Assembly: GCA_015698045.1 (NCBI GenBank)
Contig: BLAL01000197.1
Span: forward strand, 558,001 to 622,000
DNA length: 64,000 nucleotides
Source of the DNA: Rhizophagus clarus
Lineage: Eukaryota; Glomeromycota; Glomeromycetes; Glomerales; Glomeraceae
Direction: 5' to 3'
Shown: positions 55,051 to 64,000 of the stretch, in pieces
How the letters are laid out: every line of letters starts with the position of its first letter
Numbering within the stretch: the first letter of the stretch is position 1
Made by a program: the position numbers and the translations under genes
The notes under the pieces: model-generated
Seen by the model: the letters and a program-made list of their open reading frames with translations, nothing else
Told to the model about the DNA's origin: nothing
The model's database searches: none

Positions 55051-55135
55051 CACAATTAAATAATAGTGCTGCGAAAAAAATTACACAAAGTTATTTACTT
55101 TTCCTTTCCCTTAACATTCATTATATTTCTCTACA

Positions 55136-56143
55136 ATGCTTGATGTACAATTTAATTCAAATAATGTTAACTCAAATATTGAAAATTCATCACATGAATT
55201 TTTTCAAATTATTAAAAATTTTGATAAAAGAAATATAAAAGAAGTAGAACCTACAACTAAAAGTATCAATAAAGGTATATTTGATGGAGATTTAAGTATT
55301 ATTAGTGATGAATTAGTTATTCTTATTTTCAAGAAATTTAATCAAGGAAAAAATAAAAAATTAATTAAAAAGAGTGTTTTATATTATTTAGATAACAAAA
55401 AAATAATTCTACAAGAAATTTATACTTATCTTTTAAACAACCAAATTAATTCTAATTCTATTTATTTACTTGGTTATTTTAATTACTATGGAATTGGAAC
55501 TGATTTTGACAAAAAAAAGGCAATTGAATTATATAAAAAGGCATCAGAGTTAGAAAATAAATTAGCTCAATTAAATCTGACTGAAATATATCTCTATGCA
55601 ACAAATGTTAAGAGTGATGAAAATCTTGCTTTTAAATTATCTAAAAAATTAGCAGAAAAAGAATATGCAAGTGGAATAAATAACTTAGGGTGGTGTTATG
55701 AAAATGAGATTGGAATTGAAATTAATGAACCAAAAGCATTTGAATTATACCAAAAAGCAGCAGATTTAGGAAATTCAAATGGAATAAGTAACTTAGGATG
55801 GTGTTATAAGTATGGAATTGGAACACATACCGATGCACTAAAAGCGTTTGAATTATTTCAAAAAGCAACAAATTTAGGCAATACATACGGAATGTCTAAT
55901 TTAGGAAATTGTTATTACAATGGAATTGGAACCAATGTTAATGAAAAAAAGGCTTTTGAATTATATCTCAAAGCAGCAAATTCGGAAAATGATTATGCCC
56001 AACATCATGTTGCTAAAATGTATGAAAATGGTGACGTAACTAAAAAAGATATGAAACAAGCAATTTATTGGTACAAGAAATCTGCTGAACAAGGTTTCCA
56101 ACCTGCTCAAGATAAACTAGATGAACTTTCAAAGGAAAATTAA
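55136..56143 (+). CDS. SLR protein, six repeats, 335 aa
   Basis: First gene of the right-hand SLR block. It starts MLDVQFNSNNVNSNIE, then NFDKRNIKEVEPTTKSI, DELVILIFKKFNQGKN, LLNNQINSNSIYLLGY. Repeat 2 is FKLSKKLAEKEY with the insert LYATNVKSDEN shared with the gene at 57252. Repeats 3-5 are standard, with one Gly to Glu change (YENEIGIEIN). The cap is QAIYWYKKSAEQGF. An upstream in-frame extension from 54963 is a different frame and is not used. An 18-bp minisatellite begins about 40 bp after the stop. Confidence 0.92.
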   Translation: MLDVQFNSNNVNSNIENSSHEFFQIIKNFDKRNIKEVEPTTKSINKGIFDGDLSIISDELVILIFKKFNQGKNKKLIKKSVLYYLDNKKIILQEIYTYLLNNQINSNSIYLLGYFNYYGIGTDFDKKKAIELYKKASELENKLAQLNLTEIYLYATNVKSDENLAFKLSKKLAEKEYASGINNLGWCYENEIGIEINEPKAFELYQKAADLGNSNGISNLGWCYKYGIGTHTDALKAFELFQKATNLGNTYGMSNLGNCYYNGIGTNVNEKKAFELYLKAANSENDYAQHHVAKMYENGDVTKKDMKQAIYWYKKSAEQGFQPAQDKLDELSKEN

Positions 56144-56180
56144 ATTGCATTTTAGTTTGCATCTTTTGTATATTATTAAT

Positions 56181-56290
56181 AAATTTATTCAATTTATTAA
56201 ATTTATTCAATTTATTAAATTTATTCAATTTATTAAATTTATTCAATTTATTAAATTTATTCAATTTATTAAATTTATTCAATTTATTTC
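56181..56290. repeat. Six-copy 18-bp minisatellite in the 3' flank
   Basis: Unit AAATTTATTCAATTTATT, six near-perfect copies. ORFs translated from it on both strands (NKLNKF, IQFIKF repeats) are artefacts. Confidence 0.95.
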
Positions 56291-57159
56291 ATTTGCAGTA
56301 TTTCATTTGTTTTAAAAAAGAGTCTGGTAAGAATATAAGTGTATTCAGTACGGTATGAATTTGGAAACCTGTATGTTACGTTTGATCAAAATTTCAAAAT
56401 TATACCATATCATACTGTACTATATAGATTAAGTACGATACAGTACAGAATTTTTGATCAACCAAACCGCAATGATGTCCTATCTAGCAAAAAAAATTAT
56501 CATAGTTAGAATAAATAATTTATTATTAATTTTCAAATAAACAGTATAATTTTATAAATTTTGATAGTAGTCACAATTTTCATTAATATTTTTCCATTAT
56601 ATTATCATTAATCATTATAAATGATTTTATTTCTTATTTAGTTACTATTGCATTAAAATAATTATTCTCCATTATAATTACATATTAGTTGCTGCATCAA
56701 AATCTTATATAATATAATTCAATTACAACTGACTAAGATGAATTTGTGAAATTTGAGTTAGTTAATTCAAGAAGGATTATACAGACATGGACTGCAAACT
56801 GAATGAAATGACTTATAATAAAAGAATGATTTTTATTTTGCATAAATTCTTATTAATAGATTCTAGATTTAAAGTTAAATTACTGATTGTAACCCATTTT
56901 ATTAATTTGTCTAATATAATTGTTAGCTATAGAATTATATAACAATTAGCAATAATTTAAATTTATTTATTTATTTATTTCATATAAGATATATAAGATG
57001 ATACAGCTCTCCACGATTTTAAGTAAAGATTACAGTCATTACACTACTAAAAAGGTATGAAGCTCTCTAAAGAACTTCCGAAAAAAATTCACATGATTCA
57101 GTTTAACTCGTGATTGATCACGCCATTTTTTTGTGATGCTATTGGTGATTCACGCAAAT
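56291..57159. other. Intergenic, no gene seen
   Basis: AT-rich spacer with a TTTA-type run near 56960. Confidence 0.5.
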
Positions 57160-57181
57160 GATCTACACTGCAGTATCACCA
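57160..57181 (+). promoter_or_regulatory. SLR upstream element
   Basis: GATC, then TACACTGCAGTATCACCA, identical to the copies at 10407 and 31805. It ends 71 bp before the start at 57252. Confidence 0.72.
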
Positions 57182-57251
57182 TACTCTATAAATATGTCGT
57201 AAAAAATTCTCATTTACCTTTCTTTTTTCTCACCATTAAAATTATATTATA

Positions 57252-58217
57252 ATGACTGATGTACAATTTAATTCGATTATTAAATATTTTGATAAAATTA
57301 ATATAAAAGAAACAGAGCCTACAACAAAACACATCAATAAATATATTTTTGATCGAGATTTAAGTATTGTGATTAATGAATTAGTTATTCTTATTCTTAA
57401 TAAAATAAATGAAGGAATTAATGGAAATAATGGAAAAATAATAAAAAAGTATGTTATAAATCATATTAGTAATAATAAGATAATTTTACAAGAATTTTAT
57501 ACTTACCTTTTAAATAACCAAAATAATTCAAATTCTATTTATTTACTTGGATATTTTAATTATTATGGAATTGGAACTGATTTGGACAAACAAAAAGCAA
57601 TCGAATTATATAAAAAAGCATCAGAATTAGAAAATAAAGTGGCCCAATTAAATCTTACTGAAATATATATCTCTATGACAAACGTTGAGAGTGATAGAAA
57701 TCTTGCTTTTAAATTATCTAAAAAATTGGCAGAAAAAGAATGTGCAAGTGGAATGAATAACTTAGGCTTATGTTATGAAAATGGGATTGGTGTTGATATT
57801 AATGAACTAAAAGCATTTGAATTATATCAAAAAGCAGCAGATTTAGAAAATTCAAATGGAATGAATAACTTAGGATGGTGTTATAAATTTGGAATTGGAA
57901 CTGATATAGATTTGCAGAAATCATTTGAGTTATTTAAAAAATCAGCAGATTTAAGCAATATATATGGGATTTCTAGTTTAGCGGATTGTTATTATAATGG
58001 AGTTGGAACTGATATTAACAAGCAAAAATCATTTGAATTGTATTTAATAGCAGCAAATTTAAAAAATAATTATGCTCAATATTTTGTTGCTGAAATGTAT
58101 GAAACTGGAAATGGGATTAACAAAGATATGGATCAAGCAATTTATTGGTACAAAAAATCCGCTAAACAAGGAAATCAATACGCTCAAGATAAATTAAGCG
58201 AACTACTAGAGGAATAG
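57252..58217 (+). CDS. SLR protein, six repeats, 321 aa
   Basis: Sister of the gene at 55136. The Asn-rich lead is shortened (MTDVQFNSIIKYFDKIN). The module has KETEPTTKHI, NELVILILNKINEGING with an added NGNNGK, and LLNNQNNSNSIYLLGY. Repeat 2 again has the MTNVESDRN insert and FKLSKKLAEKEC. Repeats 3-5 include SNIYGISSLADCYYNGVGT, shared with the broken gene at 61292. The cap is QAIYWYKKSAKQGN. No introns. Confidence 0.92.
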   Translation: MTDVQFNSIIKYFDKINIKETEPTTKHINKYIFDRDLSIVINELVILILNKINEGINGNNGKIIKKYVINHISNNKIILQEFYTYLLNNQNNSNSIYLLGYFNYYGIGTDLDKQKAIELYKKASELENKVAQLNLTEIYISMTNVESDRNLAFKLSKKLAEKECASGMNNLGLCYENGIGVDINELKAFELYQKAADLENSNGMNNLGWCYKFGIGTDIDLQKSFELFKKSADLSNIYGISSLADCYYNGVGTDINKQKSFELYLIAANLKNNYAQYFVAEMYETGNGINKDMDQAIYWYKKSAKQGNQYAQDKLSELLEE

Positions 58218-58954
58218 ATTGTTTTTTACTATCTTCAGTATATTAATTGATTTATTGAACTTATTTAAATTATTAAATTATTTCATTTATTTTCAACGAT
58301 ATTAATATTTTTTAGAATAATCTTTGAAAGATTACAGATTCTTTTTTGGCCCTTGATATAACGAAGTATACTTCCGGGCTGTTCTTTTTTTTTTTGGTAA
58401 AATTTATTGTGATTTATAAGCTTCTTATATATTTATGTTTAAAATTGGTAACCCTCAGCTGTTTTTATAAAATAATAATTTATAAATATTCTTTTTATTA
58501 TTCGTAATTACTTAATTTTATTTATTACCATTGCACAAGACTAGCCGGTGACACCAAATTATTGTCATTTATGTAACGTAACGTTAATTAGATTGCTATT
58601 TTCAGAATTATGCAATTCCATGCAAATTATTAAATAAAATGCTGTTTTTTTAAGCAGTCTTGTAATAACAAATACTACAAAAATTTAATTACAATCAGAT
58701 AAGATTAGTTTATAATCATAAATTAATAAGGATCGTACAGAAATGTGTTATGAATAATATGGCTGATTAGCAAAAATTAAAGATTACTTAACATCTTATA
58801 TCCAGTATCCCATAAGATCATGATGCCAATTATTTTGCTCATGTCCGGCATGTTACAACATTGATTGCCAAATATTATATAATTTATTATATGCGTTGCA
58901 AGTTATAAGAATAATAATTATGTTTTACATTAACAATATTAACTATACAATTTT
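58218..58954. other. Intergenic, no gene seen
   Basis: AT-rich spacer between an SLR gene and the convergent Crypton remnant. Confidence 0.5.
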
Positions 58955-60485
58955 TTAAAAATGAAAATGAATAGAACAATTATTGAAATTGCTAGAATTG
59001 AATAATCCTTGTAAGTTTTCCAAATTCTGTTTAACATTAATGTATTCATCAGATATTTCAATATTCGTAATATTTTCTTGATAATCCATATTTGTAGAGT
59101 CGTGTAAAGGTTGCAATTGTTCGCTATTTAAATTTTGTCCTAAAAAAATAATTGTAACAGATAAAAATATTGAAACAAAAACAAACATTCAAACATTCAT
59201 GCTTTTAATATATTATTTGCGCTACTAAATCCGTAGCTTTCTTCATTGCCTTGTAAGTTAAGTTCTCGTGAATTATTAAGGTTTGAATTGTTTAAATTAT
59301 GAGAATTATTTTGACCTTTTCATTATTAAATGAAATGTGAAGAATATTTTGTAATTTATATTAATTTCATACTTGTTTCTGATTCATTGTCCTTGAAGTC
59401 TAAAGCTTGACTTAGTCCATTAAGGTATAAATCTTGCATTTTAGATTTAGATCGTTCATAACTTCTCAATCCATTCAAAGAACGATGTCTTGATATTGAT
59501 ATCACTACATCACTTCTATATCTGAAAATCTGAGGTCTTTTAACAATTCAACTAATATTTTTCGTACACTATAATTTACATCCCATTACATCTATGTCGC
59601 ATTCTTTTCAAGTTCATGTAAAAAATTTCATTCTTTTTTCACCAATGTTGCATATTTTGTACCATCTATTAAAATATATAAAATCTAAAATTATAAAATT
59701 GTTAATTTTATTATAATAAATATTATTGTAGCAATAGTTGTTATTAATATTTACCATTTTCATCTGTATATTCTTGTAAATAAAAATGAGGATTTGCATT
59801 TACTGGACGTTTTGTAAAATATTATTCATAAATGAATATAATTTGAGGATGATTTTGAATTTTTAAAACGTCACCAACACCACCTTCCATGTCACGTTGA
59901 TTGGGTTTAGATCTTGGTATGCATATTTAATTCCACTTTCATCAACTTTTGCATTAAAGTCATTGAATTTCAATATGTAGTGTTCTCCACCCCTTAATCC
60001 AAGAAATAAAGCATTGAAAAAAAACCGCTTTTAAAAGACCAATAGGAGTATCAATATTTAATATAGGTTTAATTTTCTTCATCTAAAGATAATGAATCTG
60101 ATCTATTAATTTCTTCCTTTCCCTGTTCAGCAGCTTGTCATCTAGAATTTGCCACAAATCTGGAAACATCCGTCTATCCTTTAAATCTAAAGGTCTAATT
60201 ACTGAGTGCTGATTCAAATGTCTATTCAAAGCATCAATACTAGCATTAACTGAAGTAGATTTATAGTCATCTCCATTTTTAGTTTTCATTACTACTATAA
60301 AATTTTGAATTTGTACTTCTAATTCACAAATGTCAGCTACTTCAGTATATTTGCCAATATATTCCACACTACTACGAAAATTCTCAAATTTATTAAGCTA
60401 TGTATTTGTTGTTCTTTTTGTATTAAGAACAGTAGATTTATTTATTAACCGATCAATTTCTTCTTGATTAGTAGAGTGTATTTTA
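58955..60485 (-). pseudogene. Crypton-type tyrosine recombinase (DUF3504-like), decayed, with introns
   Basis: Reading from 60485: STNQEEIDRLINKSTVLNTK, an in-frame TAG, then ORF 60083-60367. This carries the N-terminal DNA-binding part, TKNGDDYKSTSVNASIDAL, NRHLNQHSVIRPLDLKDRRM and FPDLWQILDDKLLNRE. After frame changes come TPIGLLKAVFF, ALFLGLRGGEHYILKFNDF (catalytic Arg in LRGGE), KPNQRDMEGGVGDVLKIQN and KRPVNANPHFYLQEYTDENG. A likely intron follows (about 59690-59755), then RWYKICNIGEKRM, NYSVRKILVELLKDLRFSDI (box II, with Tyr where His is expected) and RHRSLNGLRSYER (box III His and nucleophile Tyr). An Asn-rich tail split by two further introns ends at 58955. Multiple stops show it is dead. 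Confidence 0.82.
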
Positions 60486-61018
60486 TATAAGGCTAATACA
60501 ATTTTTAAAATAATTAACTTTTTAAAATATACCTTACTAATAAATTTAGTAATACTTTTTTATTGTTAATGGACCTGTCTTTATTCCTTCTCATTTTGCG
60601 GAATATGAAATTTTTTTCGTGAGAAAGATAGAAAAAGACAAATAAACTATCAAACTATCAAACTATCAAAATAAACTATATGTGTAACATAATCATGTTA
60701 TTCAATATTACGGTCAATATTTTTAATTATTGTTGTCATGTGCCATGCGCCTAATAATTCTATATTATAGTGATTTGATTAATTTATAGTATATATAATA
60801 CGAATTTGTTATTAATCAAGTATACAATATATCAATAACTTAAATTTATTGTACATGTTCTATGTGAGCACTGGACATTTTCCGCATATGTTATTGATCA
60901 CTTTATAATAGTGATACACAAATTTTGATCACTTTATAAATAGTGATACACAAATTTATAATCAATAAGATACACGAAAAAGGCCCAGTTTGCTTACGTC
61001 AAACATATCCTATAAACG
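60486..61018. repeat. Intergenic with a two-copy 33-bp direct repeat
   Basis: GATCACTTTATAATAGTGAT ACACAAATTTT and its close copy lie at about 60897-60958. A CAAACTATC triplication lies at 60645-60670. No gene. Confidence 0.6.
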
Positions 61019-61115
61019 TGTTATTAGTCACGTTATGTCTGATAAATATTAACTGATCAGGTGGCCTTTGGCCACCTGATAAGTCAGTTATCATCCAAAA
61101 CATGACCAATAACAA
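61019..61115. repeat. Fold-back element centred on a GGTGGCC palindrome
   Basis: The core ATCAGGTGGCC-TTT-GGCCACCTGAT is perfect. Outer segments also pair imperfectly (AACTGA with TCAGTT; TTATTAGTCACG with ACATGACCAATAA). It is probably a small MITE. Confidence 0.65.
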
Positions 61116-61207
61116 TTACTTATTGAGGAAAATAAATTTTATATAAAATTTCTAGATTCACCGGAAATCACATGATTCATGATGAAACTTGAAAGTGACG
61201 CGCAAAT

Positions 61208-61225
61208 GATCCACTCTCCAGTACA
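61208..61225 (+). promoter_or_regulatory. Degenerate SLR upstream element
   Basis: GATC, then CACTCTCCAGTACA. The palindrome and ATCACC half are lost, in line with the gene behind it being broken. Confidence 0.45.
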
Positions 61226-61291
61226 AAGGAACATGCCGTAAAAAATTCTCATTTATTCTTTCTTTCCTTCTTATAGTTAAATTAATTTACA

Positions 61292-62216
61292 ATGTCCGAA
61301 TTTAACTTGAATAATATTAATTCAACTATTATATTAATTTTATCAAAATTTTTAATAATATGAGAATACTCATATGAATTATTAAAAGAAACAGAGCCTA
61401 CAACAGAAATATCAATGAAAATATTGATTTAAGTATTGTGATTGATGAATTAGTTATTCATATTTCAAGAAAATAAATGAAGGAAATAATGGAAAAATAA
61501 TAAAAAAATTATGTTTTGGATCATATTAGCAATGAGATAACTTTAGAAGAATTCTATAATTATCTTTTAAATAACCAAAATAATTCAAATTCTTGGATAT
61601 TTTAATTATTATGGAATTGGGACTGATTCGGACAAACAAAAAGCAATTGAACTATATAAAAAGCATCAGAATTAAAAAATGACGTAGCTCAATTAAACCT
61701 TGCAGAGATATATCTCAATGTAACAAACGTTAAGAGTGATAAAAATCTTGCTTTTAAATTATCTAAAAAATTAGCAGAAAAAGAATATACAAATGAAATA
61801 AATAACTTAGGCATGTGTTACGAAAATGGCTTGGGACTCTTATTGATGAAAAAGAAGCATTTAATTTATACCAAAAAGCAGCAGATTTAGGAAATTCAAA
61901 CAGAATAAATAACTTAGGGCAGTGTCACAGTTATAGTATTGGAACTGAAGCAGATTTGGGCAATGTATATGGGATTTCTAGTTTAGGAGATTGTTATTAT
62001 AATGGAATTGGAACTTATTTTAGTAAACAAAAAGCATTTGAATCATATTTGATGGCAGCAAATTTAGATGATGATTATGCTCAATATAATGTTGCTAATA
62101 TGTATAAGATTGGTGATGGGGTTAAAAAAGATTTGAACCTAGCAATTTATTGGTATAATAAATCTGCTGGACAAGGATACCTAGTTGCTCAAAATAAATT
62201 ATATGAACTTTCATAG
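61292..62216 (+). pseudogene. SLR gene, multiple frameshifts
   Basis: It starts MSEFNLNNINST, then meets stops. A block around 61320-61365 (TTTTATCAAAATTTTTAATA) looks like the minus strand of the usual signature, which suggests a local inversion. ETEPTTEI, VIDELVIH, EITLEEFYNYLLNNQNNSNS (near 61540-61590), FKLSKKLAEKEY (near 61760), and an open stretch 61815-62216 follow. The last carries repeats 3-5, SNVYGISSLGDCYYNGIGT-like sequence and the cap LAIYWYNKSAGQGY. One repeat between 61930 and 61960 is shortened. Closest to the gene at 57252. Confidence 0.85.
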
Positions 62217-63539
62217 GAATAAGTTTTTTTTGACTACAATTTTTATAATATTAACAGGTAATAAATTTACTTGCTTATTTTATTGTTTTATTTGTTTTTT
62301 TTTATTAAAAATAACATCATTTTTGAATTTTAAAATAGTATAATAAACAATTTTATACTTTAAAAAATATCGTTGGTTTAAAGCCTTTTATCTAACCAAA
62401 CATTTTATCCAATAAAAATACTAAATGATTGGTTTAAGTATTTATTTAATATTAATTACTTATAAAACATTAAATACTTTAAAGCACAAAAAAGTTAATA
62501 TTAATAATAATATTAATATCATTATTTGCAAATATTTTTTTAATTGTTTTTAACTAATAATTTGACAATTAACTAAAAGCAAGTCTTACCTATTTTATAG
62601 AAAAATTCTACCTAATAAATTTCTAATAAATTCTTATTCTAAGATAATTTGTAAGTTGTAATTCGTTAAAATCAAATGTTGGTTTATAATAAGACTATTT
62701 TATATAATCCATTTATTAAGAAATCAAATAACATATTAGGGTAACACATAATTATAAATTCATTTATTTATTTATTAAGAAAGGTTATACAGAGAATAAA
62801 AAATATATTATAGCAGTGTAACATTTAACATCCAGGAAACTCATACCCTTCCATCGATGAGAAAAATACCACTAATATTACATCATTAAATAGGATGAAG
62901 AAAAAGCGTGGCTTGATAAAGATTTGTGTGTGGAGTTCCACACCATATTGAACTCAGCAAACGCTATACTGAATTCAGCTAGTCAAGTAGACTCAATTTC
63001 GAAACGAAATACCGATCCAATGGTTATGTATTCATGACAAAACTTTAGTATTCGTAATCTGCATAAAAATTTAGTCTGAATACGGATAATTTTAAAAAAT
63101 GGACGGATTATTCATATCCGTGCTATCCGTAGATAACACAAATAATGTGGATATATATTGTAGTTATGGATATTATGGATAATAATTATTTAAATAAATT
63201 TTATGTTTAAAGTTTAAATATTTAATAAATTTATATTTTTATAAGTTTAATTAAAATTTAAGACTAAATTCATTAGTTTCTTTATAGATTACTAGTGGAA
63301 AATATTACTTCCTACAATATGCTGATATTTTTTTTTTCAAAAATATCAAGCCTAAAAGTGTGCTCCGAAATCCAGCTCCTAAAAGATAAAAAGAAATCAT
63401 AATTCCCTTCACAATATTTCACTCCCTATCTTCCATAGTAAGTATTTGAATTAAGTTTTGATACTTATAAAATGAAATTGTGGTGAAAAAACTTAAAGTG
63501 TAAATAATTACAGCATTTATACAATGTTTGATTCATAAA
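62217..63539. other. Intergenic, no gene seen
   Basis: AT-rich spacer with no supported feature. Confidence 0.5.
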
Positions 63540-63930
63540 TTCTAATATAAAAGCCACGAGTTTTATTAAAAAGCCACAAAAATCAGTTTAAGACTATTAT
63601 TTAAATAGAGTTATAAATTTTGATTAATAAACCATTGTTTTTTTTAACAAAGTCATTACTAATTTTAATAACGGAGCCATTAATTTTTATTAATAAAACC
63701 ATTGATTTATTATTAACAAAGCTAATAAATTTTTGTTAAAAAAGCTAAATTTTTTATTAACAAAATTTAAAAAGTCATAGACTTTATTAACTAAAGCACA
63801 GATGTTCCATTAAATAGTCAGAAATTTAATAAATAAAGCCATAAAGTTTATTTACAAAAATGTCAAGAATTATAAATACATTGAATAAGCTATAAATTTA
63901 TTAAATATGGTATATAAGCCACCAGGTCAT
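63540..63930. repeat. Degenerate tandem repeat, unit ~35-40 bp
   Basis: About nine weakly matching units of the form AAAGCCATTAATTTTTATTA followed by TTAACAA / TTAATAAA. The copies are eroded, with units differing at many positions. Confidence 0.6.
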
Positions 63931-64000
63931 TTAATAAAATTCCACACTCCTGTTAATTCAATTTCATAGAATTTATAACGAGTAATTAAAAAAATTTTCA

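Noticed and set aside
56040..56315. NKFNKLNKF and FIQFIKFIQFIKF repeat ORFs on both strands
   Set aside because: Artefacts of the 18-bp minisatellite downstream of the SLR gene.

Overview
The window looks like nuclear DNA of an arbuscular mycorrhizal fungus (Glomeromycotina), most probably Rhizophagus or a close relative. It is extremely AT-rich, its host-type genes carry short GT..AG introns, and it is dominated by families expanded in these fungi: Sel1-like repeat (SLR) proteins, tyrosine-kinase-like (TKL) kinase fragments, Crinkler (CRN)-type genes, F-box/LRR tails, Crypton tyrosine recombinases and many short inverted-repeat transposons. This assignment rests on family content seen here, not on a database match.

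Layout. 1-1.2 kb: 3' end of a White-type ABCG half transporter with three introns. 1.2-10.3 kb: gene-poor, with a mariner-type MITE, a nine-copy satellite, a duplicated ~0.6 kb segment, and a decayed kinase followed by SLR-type remnants. 10.4-44 kb and 55-62.2 kb: an array of single-exon SLR genes. Seven are long and intact (10519, 17031, 22775, 25539, 28223 minus, 35835, and the pair 55136/57252 counted with the second block, giving eight in all), two are short single-repeat forms (37978, 41784), and four are broken (18372, 30873 minus, 36910 minus, 61292). The short forms lie inside a ~2.6-2.8 kb segmental duplication that also carries a Q-rich gene on the minus strand.

44.3-53.5 kb: a mosaic island of decayed or fragmentary genes (Cys-rich protein, helical protein, Q-rich coiled coil, SAM/nuclease-like CRN, CRN ubiquitin-like N-terminus, LRR tail) cut by hAT-type and Mutator-type elements. 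58.9-60.5 kb: a decayed Crypton tyrosine recombinase.

The most coherent system is the SLR array. The proteins share a ~100-residue N-terminal module (signature NFDKINIKEIEPTT, then DELVNLIFKELNEGK and LLNNQNNSNSIYLLGY), followed by 36-residue repeats in fixed order with a diagnostic second repeat (FELSKKLAE). Repeat number varies from one to seven. Eleven loci on both strands carry the same upstream element, core CACTGCAGTATCACC, within about 50-110 bp of the start codon. One of these sits in front of only a gene fragment. The short paralogs have lost this core precisely while keeping its flanks. The same N-terminal signature also follows the kinase remnant at 8.3 kb, so the array may derive from, or exchange with, kinase-SLR fusion genes.
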